From: an uncultured Clostridia bacterium
GTDB lineage: Bacteria > Bacillota > Clostridia > TANB77 > CAG-508
Reading direction: 5' to 3'
DNA: 64,000 nt
Assembly: GCA_934162365.1 (NCBI GenBank)
Contig: CAKPIK010000001.1
Coordinates: forward strand, 1-64,000
The notes under the pieces are model-generated. The model was not told the DNA's origin, did no database searches, and was given only the letters and a program-made list of their open reading frames with translations. The position numbers were made by a program, and so were the translations under genes. Below are positions 52,591-60,979 of the stretch, in pieces (positions within the stretch are counted from its first letter, which is position 1; every line of letters begins with the position of its first letter).

Positions 52591-53347
52591 TTATAATTTA
52601 ATCTCAAGTTCTATTGGGCAGTGGTCACTCCCCATAATTTCAGAATGAATTTTGCTATCTATTATTTGGTCCTTAATACTTTTTGATACTATAAAATAAT
52701 CTATTCTCCAACCAATGTTTTTAGCTCTAGAATTTGCCATATAAGACCACCATGTATAAGCATTTTCTTTATCAGGATATAAGTATCTAAATGTATCAAT
52801 AAAATTTTCTTTTAATAACTCTGTCATTTTACTTCTCTCTTCATCTGTGAAGCCTGCATTTCCGTCTATTAGTTTTTGGATTTTTTAAATCAATTTCTTC
52901 ATGTGCAACATTTAAATCTCCGCACAAAATAACAGGTTTTATTTTATTTAATTTATTTAAATATTCTCTAAAATCATCTTCCCAAACTTGTCTATATTGT
53001 AGTCTTTCAAGTTCTCTTTTAGAATTAGGAGTATAGCAATTCACCATATAAAACTCTTTAAATTCTAATGTTATTACTCTTCCTTCTTTATCATGTTCTT
53101 CAATTCCAATGCCATATTTTTCTGATATTGGCTTTTCTTTTGTTAAGATTAATGTGCCAGAATATCCTTTCTTTTCTGCACAATTCCAATATTCATAATA
53201 ACCAGGAAAATCAAAGGTTGCTTGCTCCTTTTGCATTTTAGTTTCTTGCAAACAAAAAATATCTGCTTGTATTTTATTAAAGAAGTCTAAAAAGCCTTTA
53301 TTGAGTACAGCTCTTAGACCATTTACATTCCATGAAACAATTTTCAT
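52591..53347 (-). CDS. exoA: Exodeoxyribonuclease III (ExoA/Xth), frameshifted
   Basis: AP endonuclease/3'-5' exonuclease of base excision repair. The N-terminal part reads MKIVSWNVNGLRAVLNKGF, LQETK (metal Glu), CYTPNSKRELERLQYR and GDLNVAHEEIDLKNPKTNR; the C-terminal part reads FIDTFRYLYPDKENAYTWWSY, GWRIDYFIVS and GSDHCPIELE (catalytic Asp-His). They are in different frames, broken at three A on the minus strand (52859-52861): the upstream frame runs into RKCRLHR and stop. Removing one A restores KTNRRNAGFTDEERSKMTELL, the normal family sequence, and a protein of about 251 aa. So the gene is one base away from intact: a recent mutation or a sequence error. SD GGAGGT, promoter at 53370-53398. 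Confidence 0.9.
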
Positions 53348-53369
53348 TAGCTACCTCCAATATGTTTTT

Positions 53370-53398
53370 ATTATACTATACATTAATTATTTTAGCAA
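53370..53398 (-). promoter_or_regulatory. Promoter of exoA
   Basis: TTGCTA (53393-53398), 17 bp, TATAAT (53370-53375) on the minus strand, 23 bases before the ATG. Confidence 0.7.
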
Positions 53399-53419
53399 AT
53401 AAAAAACAAAAGGAAATAA

Positions 53420-53450
53420 AGAAAAATTCCTAGATAAACTAGGAATTTTA
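53420..53450 (-). terminator. Terminator of the YabE-like gene
   Basis: AAAATTCCTAG/CTAGGAATTTT with a 5-nt loop and TTTTTCTTT following on the minus strand. Confidence 0.88.
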
Positions 53451-53455
53451 AATAT

Positions 53456-54478
53456 TTATTTTACATATATATAACATTCAACATTTTTTCTACCAAATTT
53501 TATACATTCATTATATGTATCCATATATATATCTAATTTGTTATTTGAGATTGCTCCACCTCTATCTTGAACTACAAACCATCCACCATTTGGTTTGTTT
53601 TTCATTGATGGTATATATATTACTGTTCCAATAGGATAACCTTTACCAGCAGCTACTGTATACCAAGATGTAGCTTTTGCACCTGATGCAGTTTTTCCAT
53701 AGCCTTTACTTGCTGGGCTTTTTCCACATGTAGACGCTGTATATGCTGATGTATTTAGAGTTTTTATAATTGGCGTTATTCCTTCAACTTTTTTAGCCAA
53801 TGCATTACTATTTGCAGCAGCACTTGCTATTGATGTAGAAGCAGTTCTTGAATTTTCTTCTCCATCTCTTGAAGTTGTTTTTGTTACTTGTACTATTTTA
53901 TTAACAGCTTTTTTTATAATTTCTTCTTTAACAACTGTTCTTGATATTTCTATATCATTTTGATATTTTACTTTATAAGTTACTTTTTTTAATCCATCTT
54001 TTCCTTGTTGTAAAACTTTATTTGTTCTATCTTCTGAACTTACTGAAGAAGCATTTTTAGTTATTGTTTCGTATGGAATTACTTCCTCTTTAGTCTCTAT
54101 TTTTTCTATTATACTAGTATAATTTCCTAAAACTTGTTCTAAAGATACTGTATCACTGCTATTGGCAATTTCTACTGTTTCTCCTTCTTCTGAACCAGTT
54201 TTAGTTATTTTTATTGTTTTACTATCTCCCAATTGAGCATCTTTTGATGGAAATACTGTCTCATCTGATAAAACAACTATATGATTTTCTTCTAATATTT
54301 CTGATATTTTCTTTTTTGTAGTTATTACATTCATTTCATAATTATTGGCCAAAACAATTTTTACAGAATCTACATCTGTATTAAAAGCTCTTACTGCTAT
54401 ACTACATGTAAACATTAATATTAAAGCAACTATTGTTATTTTTAATATTTGCAAAGAAGCTTTTTCATTACTTTTCAT
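53456..54478 (-). CDS. YabE-like 3D-domain protein, probable wall-active enzyme
   Basis: A 340-aa exported protein with an N-terminal membrane/signal helix (about 10-32), DUF348-like repeats (VKIVLANNYEMNVITTKKKISEILEEN), a G5-like segment (EEVIPYETITKNASSV ... VTYKVKYQNDIEISRTVVKEEI) and a C-terminal 3D domain (about 250-340) with the conserved Asp pattern VVQDRGGAI and KLDIYMDTYNECIKFG. It matches the YabE/Rpf-like group; the 3D domain is related to MltA lytic transglycosylases. ATG 54478 follows AGGAGG. Strong promoter upstream and a clear terminator: a single-gene unit. In Bacillus yabE lies next to rsmA, but not here. Confidence 0.87.
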   Translation of the reverse strand: MKSNEKASLQILKITIVALILMFTCSIAVRAFNTDVDSVKIVLANNYEMNVITTKKKISEILEENHIVVLSDETVFPSKDAQLGDSKTIKITKTGSEEGETVEIANSSDTVSLEQVLGNYTSIIEKIETKEEVIPYETITKNASSVSSEDRTNKVLQQGKDGLKKVTYKVKYQNDIEISRTVVKEEIIKKAVNKIVQVTKTTSRDGEENSRTASTSIASAAANSNALAKKVEGITPIIKTLNTSAYTASTCGKSPASKGYGKTASGAKATSWYTVAAGKGYPIGTVIYIPSMKNKPNGGWFVVQDRGGAISNNKLDIYMDTYNECIKFGRKNVECYIYVK

Positions 54479-54509
54479 ATGTTTTAACCTCCTATAAACT
54501 ACAAGTGAA

Positions 54510-54538
54510 ATTATAACATTAATCTAAAAAAAAGTCAA
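54510..54538 (-). promoter_or_regulatory. Strong promoter of the YabE-like gene
   Basis: TTGACT (54533-54538), 17 bp, TATAAT (54510-54515) on the minus strand. Confidence 0.88.
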
Positions 54539-54584
54539 TTTTTTATTGCATATTATATTATATTCTTTTGTACAAGTTTTATTA

Positions 54585-55460
54585 CTATTTTATATTTCTT
54601 AATGCTTCGATTCTATCCTCTATTGCTGGGTGAGTAGAAAACAAGCTTGTTTTCTTATCTCTAAATGGATTACATATATACATATTTTCTGTTGCTTTAT
54701 TTGCAGTTTCAAGTTCATTTGGGTCACTTGATATTTTTATTAAAGCTGATATTAATCCATCTGGATTTCTTGTAAACTGCACTGCCGTAGCATCTGCTAA
54801 GTATTCTCTTCTTCTAGAGACAGCAAGTTGCAATAATTTAGAAAATATAGGAGCAATTATTAAACATATTAAACCTATAAGCATTAATATTGAGTTTCCT
54901 TTATTATTATCACTGTCTCTATCTTTGTAAAAAAATGTTCTTGTAAACATATCAGATAGCATAACAATAAGCCCTACCATTACAGTAACAACTGCTGAAA
55001 GTCTAATGTCATAATTTGCTATGTGGCTTAACTCATGTGCTAAAACTCCTTCTAATTCATAATAATCTAATTTTTCTAATAATGAAGAAGTAACACAAAT
55101 AACAGAGTGTTCTGGATCTCTTCCTGTTGCAAATGCATTTGGTTGGTTATCATCAACAACATATAATTTAGGTCTATATTCAAGTCCAGAACTAATCATT
55201 AATGCATCTAATATGTTATTTAATTTCTTAAACTCTTCTTCTGTTGCTGGTCTTGCTTTGCTAACAGATAAAATTATTTTATCGCAATTATGATACGAAA
55301 GATATGCAGACAATATAGAAAAAGCCAAAGCTATAATTATAGACATATATCCCAAATCAAAGGCATTGCATATATAATAAACTATTAGCGTAATTATAAC
55401 TATAAAACCACTTACTATTAACCCAGTTTTCATTTTATTATTTTTTATATTTTCAATCAT
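54585..55460 (-). CDS. htpX: Zinc metalloprotease HtpX
   Basis: Integral membrane M48 protease for membrane protein quality control. The 291-aa protein has two N-terminal helices, PNAFATGRDPEHSVICVTSSLL, the zinc motif HELSH, two further helices, the third ligand Glu in SRRREYLADATAVQFTRNP, and FSTHPAIEDRIEAL at the end. ATG 55460 (SD AGAGGTG) is preferred to one 12 codons upstream that lies in a hairpin. lemA lies upstream, a frequent pairing; a terminator-like hairpin sits between them. Confidence 0.94.
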   Translation of the reverse strand: MIENIKNNKMKTGLIVSGFIVIITLIVYYICNAFDLGYMSIIIALAFSILSAYLSYHNCDKIILSVSKARPATEEEFKKLNNILDALMISSGLEYRPKLYVVDDNQPNAFATGRDPEHSVICVTSSLLEKLDYYELEGVLAHELSHIANYDIRLSAVVTVMVGLIVMLSDMFTRTFFYKDRDSDNNKGNSILMLIGLICLIIAPIFSKLLQLAVSRRREYLADATAVQFTRNPDGLISALIKISSDPNELETANKATENMYICNPFRDKKTSLFSTHPAIEDRIEALRNIK

Positions 55461-55473
55461 TTTTTTCACCTCT

Positions 55474-55510
55474 AAAAAAGGAAAGAAATCAAACAATTTC
55501 TTTCCCCTTT
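55474..55510 (-). terminator. Hairpin between lemA and htpX
   Basis: GGAAAGAAAT/ATTTCTTTCC stem with a TTTTTT run on the minus strand; likely a partial terminator that lowers htpX relative to lemA. Confidence 0.75.
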
Positions 55511-55519
55511 ATTGAATTT

Positions 55520-56071
55520 TTATTTATTAAAATCAACTTTTACATTCTTTTTTGCTTCTTCACTTTCAGCTGCAAATAATGGTTCAGCTGTAAAATGGAA
55601 CATATTAGCAATTATATTGCTAGGGAACAATTCTAACTTAGTATTATACATTGTAACACTATCATTATAAAATTGTCTTGAGAATGATATTTTGTTTTCT
55701 GTATTACGTAGTTCTTCTTGTAAATCTAAAAAGTTTTGATTTGCTTTTAATTCTGGATAACTTTCAGAAACAGCCATAATAGTTTTTAAGGTACCAGACA
55801 ATTGATTGTTTAATTCTGCTTTTTCATCTACTGTTGTAGCATTTGCCCAAGAAGTTCTTAAAGCAGCTATTTTTTCAAAAGTTTCTTTTTCATGGTTCAT
55901 ATAGCCTTTTACTGTTTCTACAAAATTTGGTATTAAATCAAATCTTCTTTGTAATTGTACATCTATTTGACTCCAAGCATTTTTAACTTTTTGTCTAGAA
56001 GCTACTAAACCATTGTATGTAGCAATTATAAATAATACAACTACAATTAATATAGCTAATGCAATCCACAT
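55520..56071 (-). CDS. lemA: LemA family protein
   Basis: A 183-aa protein with an N-terminal membrane helix (2-20) and a helical-bundle domain: YNGLVASRQKVKNAWSQIDVQLQRRFDLIPNFVETVKGYM, ESYPELKANQNFLDLQEELRNTENKISFSRQFYND and FPSNIIANMF are all family signatures. Function is unknown; it is often next to HtpX, as here. SD AAGGAGG and a promoter at 56105-56133. Confidence 0.95.
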   Translation of the reverse strand: MWIALAILIVVVLFIIATYNGLVASRQKVKNAWSQIDVQLQRRFDLIPNFVETVKGYMNHEKETFEKIAALRTSWANATTVDEKAELNNQLSGTLKTIMAVSESYPELKANQNFLDLQEELRNTENKISFSRQFYNDSVTMYNTKLELFPSNIIANMFHFTAEPLFAAESEEAKKNVKVDFNK

Positions 56072-56104
56072 AATAATTCCTCCTTAAATAATTATGATAT
56101 TCAT

Positions 56105-56133
56105 ATAATAACATATTTATGTTTTATTTTCAA
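56105..56133 (-). promoter_or_regulatory. Promoter of lemA
   Basis: TTGAAA (56128-56133), 17 bp, TATTAT (56105-56110) on the minus strand. Confidence 0.65.
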
Positions 56134-56138
56134 TAATA

Positions 56139-56918
56139 TTAACATTTAATTTTTTCAAAAATTCTTTTTGTGTTATTAAAAGTAATATCTGCAATTTCTT
56201 CTAAAGTTTTATTTTTTACAATTGCAATTTTTTCTGCAACATATTTTACATTCATTGAGTTATTTCTTGTACCTCTTACTGGTTCTGGTGCTAGATATGG
56301 GCTATCTGTTTCAATTAATAATCTATCTTCTGGAATTAAGTTTATTATTTCTTCTGCATTTTTGGCATTTTTAAAAGTTATTACTCCAGATAATGAAATA
56401 TAATAGCCAAGTTTTAATGCTTCTTTTACCAATTCTCTATTTAATGGACAACAGTGAAAAACGCCTCGTTTATTTACTGTATGTTCTTTTAGTATTTCTA
56501 ATGTATCACTTACAGCATCTCTTGTATGAATAACTATTGGTAGTTTAAGTTTGTTTGCTATTTCTATTTGTTCTATAAACATCCTTTTTTGTACTTCTTT
56601 ATTTTCTTTACTCCAATAGTAATCAAGTCCAATTTCACCTATTGCAACAACCTTTTTATTTAATGCAAGCTGTTCAATAATATTAAGTTGTTCTTTTTCA
56701 TCTTGTATTTCTTGCACATCATTTGGAGAAATCCCAACAGTAGCATATAATTCATCATACAAATCAGCTATATTTACTGCCTTTTTAGAACCTTCTATAT
56801 TATATCCAGCCACTATAAAATTAGAAACACCAGAATTTAGTGTTTCTTTTATAATTTCATCTCTATCATTATCAAATTTTTCATCATTGTAATGTGAATG
56901 TGAATCAAATAAATTCAT
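56139..56918 (-). CDS. tatD: TatD family metal-dependent hydrolase
   Basis: TIM-barrel metallohydrolase with 3'-5' DNase activity in studied members, 259 aa. It has the metal site DSHSHYN (His7, His9), GEIGLDYYW, VIHTRDA, FHCCPLNRE and LLIETDSPYLAPEPVRGTRN. ATG follows AGAGGTA, 13 bases after acpS. In many Firmicutes tatD is near rsmA and metG; here it is in an operon with acpS and the two genes before it. Confidence 0.94.
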   Translation of the reverse strand: MNLFDSHSHYNDEKFDNDRDEIIKETLNSGVSNFIVAGYNIEGSKKAVNIADLYDELYATVGISPNDVQEIQDEKEQLNIIEQLALNKKVVAIGEIGLDYYWSKENKEVQKRMFIEQIEIANKLKLPIVIHTRDAVSDTLEILKEHTVNKRGVFHCCPLNRELVKEALKLGYYISLSGVITFKNAKNAEEIINLIPEDRLLIETDSPYLAPEPVRGTRNNSMNVKYVAEKIAIVKNKTLEEIADITFNNTKRIFEKIKC

Positions 56919-56931
56919 TTTTATACCTCTT

Positions 56932-57309
56932 CTATTTGCAAATTAATACTACTGTTGCCACAGCATATTCCTTTGAATGAGATATACTTATATCTATATC
57001 TTCAATTTTTTCATTAATATTGGTATTTATAAAATTTACTACTGGTTTTCCATCTTCTAAGTTAATTATTTCAGCATTTTGCCACGAAATTTCATATTTA
57101 TCACTTAACAGTTTTGATACTGCTTTAAATATCGCCTCTTTTGCAGCAAATCTAGCTGCATAATGTTGATATTTAGCCTTTTTTTTGCTTTCGCAATATT
57201 CAATTTCTTTTTTTGTATAAATTTTATTTATAAAATTTTCTCCCAAGTCTTCTATACTTTCTCTTATTCTATAAATTTCAATTATATCTGTTCCTGTTAA
57301 TATCTTCAT
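56932..57309 (-). CDS. acpS: Holo-[acyl-carrier-protein] synthase
   Basis: Transfers 4'-phosphopantetheine from CoA to Ser of acyl carrier protein. The 125-aa enzyme has GTDIIEI (Asp8), ARFAAKEAIFKA (Glu58) and DISISHSKEYAVATVV, all standard for AcpS. It would activate the AcpP encoded at 24 kb. It begins 10 bases after the tail-anchored gene; the SD GGATAG is weak, suggesting coupling to upstream translation. Confidence 0.94.
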   Translation of the reverse strand: MKILTGTDIIEIYRIRESIEDLGENFINKIYTKKEIEYCESKKKAKYQHYAARFAAKEAIFKAVSKLLSDKYEISWQNAEIINLEDGKPVVNFINTNINEKIEDIDISISHSKEYAVATVVLICK

Positions 57310-57319
57310 TTTTCTATCC

Positions 57320-58549
57320 TTATTTAAAGAATAACCAACTTGCTAAATTTCCCATTCCAAGTGCTAAGCAAGCAAGCATTATCCAAATTAATATTCTATT
57401 TATCTTTTTATTTTTTTCAATATTTAATTTCTTATAATAAATATCATATTTCTTTTTTACATCATTAAAAATTTCTTCTAAATTTAATTTTTCTTTACAT
57501 CTTTTATATATTTTTTCTCCTAAAGAGTCAGTAGTTACCTCACTTATCCATATATTATTTGTAAAGTTTATGAATTTATCTATTGCCTCATTAGGATTTT
57601 TATTAAAATTATTACCTAATTTTTTTAAATAATATCTTTGGTGTAGAGCAATTATATAAGTGTAAAAATATTTACTCTCATACTCTTGATAAAATTTTGT
57701 GTAATTTTCTGTATCAGTTGATGAGCATATTGCAGCCACACATTTGTTATTTATTCTTATTTTTCTAAAACTTGAATTTGCAATTACTGATAGTTTATCA
57801 TAGTCAACATTTATATTAATATCACTTGGTTTTAATTCTGCAAGTTTAACAAACTCATTTTCTATACTTTCAAAATCATCATCTTTATTCCAATAATTAG
57901 AATCTATACATGCATATGTATAAATTAAGAATAAATCATCATCTATATCTAATTTTCGGCTTTCAATTTTTTGTCCTGTAATATCTGAAATAATTTCAGA
58001 TATTTTACTCATATTGTTAAACATACTTGTTTGAATTTTAATTGTATCTAATTTTCTAATATTCTTATTTTCAAGATTTATATTTTCAAACTTATAATTG
58101 AAATTTAAGATGTCAGAAAACTTATCTGTTTCTACCAAATGTGTTTTTATACTTAAAAAACATATACCAGTATTAAAGCAAATCAATTCAATTTTAGGAA
58201 TGTTAAAAAATATTCCATCTTTTTCATCAATTTTACCTTGCATTTGTTCTTCTAATACATATTCAAATATTAAGCAATTTTGCTTGCTTAATAAATTTAC
58301 TTTTTGTCTCATGCTTAATTTGTTAATACTATTTATTTTATCATTGCTAAAAGAAAAATCTTGAAACAATTTTTCTTTTATTGTTGGTACAAAATATTTA
58401 TATAGTTCAACATCTTTAAATGCATCAAAGAACTTAATTTTGCATTTTTTACTTTTTATTAAATTAGTTACATATCTTTTGTATTCTCCTTCTTTAATCG
58501 CAAAAGGATAAATAAAATATGTGTATTGATAATTTGTCTTAAGTTCCAT
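57320..58549 (-). CDS. Tail-anchored protein of unknown function
   Basis: I do not recognise this 409-aa protein. Residues 1-380 are soluble, rich in Asn, Lys, Phe and Tyr, with mixed alpha/beta character; ELICFNTGICFLSIKT and FDAFKDVELYKYFVPT are distinctive stretches. A single hydrophobic helix (about 385-405, RILIWIMLACLALGMGNLASWLFF) ends the chain, so the bulk should face the cytoplasm. The C-terminal helix is preceded by a Lys-rich segment, as in tail-anchored proteins. ATG 58549 follows GGGAGAT. It lies between the WG-repeat gene (14 bases) and acpS (10 bases) in one operon. Confidence 0.8.
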   Translation of the reverse strand: MELKTNYQYTYFIYPFAIKEGEYKRYVTNLIKSKKCKIKFFDAFKDVELYKYFVPTIKEKLFQDFSFSNDKINSINKLSMRQKVNLLSKQNCLIFEYVLEEQMQGKIDEKDGIFFNIPKIELICFNTGICFLSIKTHLVETDKFSDILNFNYKFENINLENKNIRKLDTIKIQTSMFNNMSKISEIISDITGQKIESRKLDIDDDLFLIYTYACIDSNYWNKDDDFESIENEFVKLAELKPSDININVDYDKLSVIANSSFRKIRINNKCVAAICSSTDTENYTKFYQEYESKYFYTYIIALHQRYYLKKLGNNFNKNPNEAIDKFINFTNNIWISEVTTDSLGEKIYKRCKEKLNLEEIFNDVKKKYDIYYKKLNIEKNKKINRILIWIMLACLALGMGNLASWLFFK

Positions 58550-58563
58550 TAAATCTCCCTCTA

Positions 58564-60057
58564 TTATTTATCTGTATAAAACATTAAATTAAGGTCTTCT
58601 CCTAAGTGATATTCTCCAATAAAATCTATTAATAAGTTTTCATCTAAATTATATTTAGGTTCGCAAATGATATTTCCTTTTTTATCTAAGCTTCCCCACA
58701 ATCCATTTTTCTTAACTGCTATATATCCAAAATTATTTTGACCTCTAGCATCATCATAAATATAATCAACTACAACTTTTCCATCTTTATCTACAAAACC
58801 ATATTTACCATTTTGTTTGCTTAGGAACAAGTTGTTTTGAGTTAAGATTTCACTTTCTTTTTTTTCATCACCATTTAGTTTATAATATTTATACCCTTCT
58901 TCTGTCCAAACCTTTATATATGATTTATCATAATTTGTATCATTAACTATTCCTATTGCTATTTCTTTTAAGCTTTTATCTAATATAGTATTTAGATCCT
59001 CATTGTTTTCTAATTCATATATATTTACATCTTCATAATAATTTATTTTAGCATATTTTGCTTCTAATTTTATTTCTCCATCTATATCTATGATTCCATA
59101 ATTGTTATCTATTTTAGCAATAAACATGTTGTCGCTTGTATATCTTAATTCTTTATATGCTTTGTTAATTTTCTTTTCTGCATTATAGTTGTAAGCTAAG
59201 AATTCATTTTTATATTTATATACAATTATTCCATCTTTTATATCTTCAATGTTATCAAATTTTTCATTTAAAACTTGTTTTTCTTCTGCATTTATTACTT
59301 TATATTTTCCATTTTCTTTTACACAGAATGCATCTTTGTTGTCAATTATTTTAATGTCTTGGTATTTGCAATCTAATATCTCATTTACACCATATTTGCC
59401 ATCTTTTTTTACTACATATGTTTTGCTGTTATCCCCAAGATATTTAATTTCTTCAAATTCATTATTTATTATCTTTTTTCCTGAATCATTTACTAATCCA
59501 AGTTGTTTATCCTTAACTGTTACTATGCTATTCTTAGCTCCTTTTAAGGCATATATATCATCGTATTCTGCAGCTAAAATAACTTCTCCATTAAAATTAA
59601 TTAAACCATATTTGCCATCTTTTTGAATTAAAAGAACATTTTCTTCATACCACAAATTTTTATTTTCATCATAATTTTCTAAAGCTTTTATATTTTCAAA
59701 ATCAGTTAAAATTTCTTTTCCTTTTGAATTTAATACTTTTGTTTTATATGTGTTATTATCATAGTCGACATCATAATTAATTATAAATACATCTTTTTTA
59801 TTATCCGGAATTATAATTGTTTCATCATATATTGGCTCAATTATAACTTTTGAGTTATTATCAATAACTCCCCATTTATCATCTTTATTTATTAAAAAAT
59901 AACTTGCACTAACCAACTTACTTGATGAAGAATCTGAATTAAGTAAATTTTTAATTGCAATTACAAACATCACAATAACTGCAATTGCAATAATAACTGC
60001 GATTACCTTTTTTATATTTAACTTTGGTTCATTATTATATCTTCTACCTCTACTCAT
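58564..60057 (-). CDS. Membrane-anchored WG-repeat protein
   Basis: A 497-aa protein with a short cytoplasmic N-terminus, one membrane helix (about 18-40, VIAVIIAIAVIVMFVIAI) and an extracellular domain of about nine WG-type beta repeats, for example KDDKWGVIDNNSKVIIEP, KDGKYGLINFNGEVI and KNGLWGSLDKKGNIICEP. WG repeats occur in many Clostridia surface proteins, with no known common function. ATG 60057 follows TGGAGGAA. It heads the operon with the tail-anchored gene, acpS and tatD; TGGTATAGT at 60088-60096 may be an extended -10. Confidence 0.88.
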   Translation of the reverse strand: MSRGRRYNNEPKLNIKKVIAVIIAIAVIVMFVIAIKNLLNSDSSSSKLVSASYFLINKDDKWGVIDNNSKVIIEPIYDETIIIPDNKKDVFIINYDVDYDNNTYKTKVLNSKGKEILTDFENIKALENYDENKNLWYEENVLLIQKDGKYGLINFNGEVILAAEYDDIYALKGAKNSIVTVKDKQLGLVNDSGKKIINNEFEEIKYLGDNSKTYVVKKDGKYGVNEILDCKYQDIKIIDNKDAFCVKENGKYKVINAEEKQVLNEKFDNIEDIKDGIIVYKYKNEFLAYNYNAEKKINKAYKELRYTSDNMFIAKIDNNYGIIDIDGEIKLEAKYAKINYYEDVNIYELENNEDLNTILDKSLKEIAIGIVNDTNYDKSYIKVWTEEGYKYYKLNGDEKKESEILTQNNLFLSKQNGKYGFVDKDGKVVVDYIYDDARGQNNFGYIAVKKNGLWGSLDKKGNIICEPKYNLDENLLIDFIGEYHLGEDLNLMFYTDK

Positions 60058-60158
60058 AAATTCCTCCAAATATTTTATTCCATTAATACTATACCATACT
60101 TTACTAGAAATGTCGATACATAATTTATTTTATTGTCAATGCTTTTTTATTAATTATG

Positions 60159-60167
60159 TGATATAAT
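60159..60167 (+). promoter_or_regulatory. Extended -10 promoter element of the thioesterase gene
   Basis: TGATATAAT with TATAAT at 60162-60167, 33 bases before the start; the only good -35 (TTGTCA, 60133-60138) is too far at 23 bp. Confidence 0.5.
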
Positions 60168-60200
60168 ACGTTTTAGATTAATATTTTTCAGGAGGGTTAA

Positions 60201-60929
60201 ATGTCATTTTTTAATTATAAATATAAAATAAAATATTCAGATATTGGTATTACAAATAAATTAACTTTAAAAGCATTACTTGCTATTCTTCAAGAAGCTG
60301 CTACTGAACATTCTGATGCAGCTGGATATAGTATTAATAATATAGAGCAAACACATTGTGCGTGGCTTGTTCTTAATTGGAAAGTTCAAATGTTTTTAGA
60401 ACCACATTTAAATGAGATTTTAACAATTAAAACATGGCCTAGAACTTTTGAGAAAATGTATTCATATAGGGATTTTGAAGTTTTGGATAGCAATAACAAT
60501 TTAGTTGCTATTGCTAGTTCTAAATGGTTATTAATAGATGCAATAACTAAGAAAATTAAAAAAATGACTCCAGAAATTTCTGTTGCATATGGCGGAATTG
60601 AAGAAAAGCAGGTTTTTGATGTTCCTATGCAAGAAAAAATTATTCCACCAGAAGATTCAAAGCTAAATTTAACTTACACTATTCAACGAAGAGATTTAGA
60701 TACAAATAAGCATGTTAATAATTTGCATTATTTAGAATTTGCATTTGAAACTTTACCAGAAGAAATTTATAATAATAGTAATTTTAAAAATTTAGAAATT
60801 TTCTATAAAAAAGAAATTAAATATAAAGAAAATATTAATTGCTATTATTCTTTTGAGAATAACAAAAATATTATAACTATAAAAAATAATGATAATTCTG
60901 TTTTACATGCGGTTATTGAATTATATTAA
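60201..60929 (+). CDS. Acyl-ACP thioesterase
   Basis: Releases free fatty acids from acyl-ACP. The 242-aa protein has two hot-dog folds: the first with LKALLAILQEAATEHSDAAGY, CAWLVLNWKVQMFLEP and TWPRTFEKMYSYRDFEVLD, the second with RRDLDTNKHVNNLHYLEFA, where the catalytic Asn/His are expected. This matches the bacterial FatA/FatB-like family (PF01643). Start ATG after AGGAGGG. It is a single gene convergent with spoIIE, sharing a bidirectional terminator. Confidence 0.92.
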   Translation: MSFFNYKYKIKYSDIGITNKLTLKALLAILQEAATEHSDAAGYSINNIEQTHCAWLVLNWKVQMFLEPHLNEILTIKTWPRTFEKMYSYRDFEVLDSNNNLVAIASSKWLLIDAITKKIKKMTPEISVAYGGIEEKQVFDVPMQEKIIPPEDSKLNLTYTIQRRDLDTNKHVNNLHYLEFAFETLPEEIYNNSNFKNLEIFYKKEIKYKENINCYYSFENNKNIITIKNNDNSVLHAVIELY

Positions 60930-60941
60930 TTTTATCTATAT

Positions 60942-60979
60942 ATAAAAAAAGAAATATATAAATATATATTTCTTTTTTA
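60942..60979. terminator. Bidirectional terminator, thioesterase and spoIIE
   Basis: AAAAAAGAAATATATA pairs with TATATATTTCTTTTTT, with A and T runs on both sides. Confidence 0.85.
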
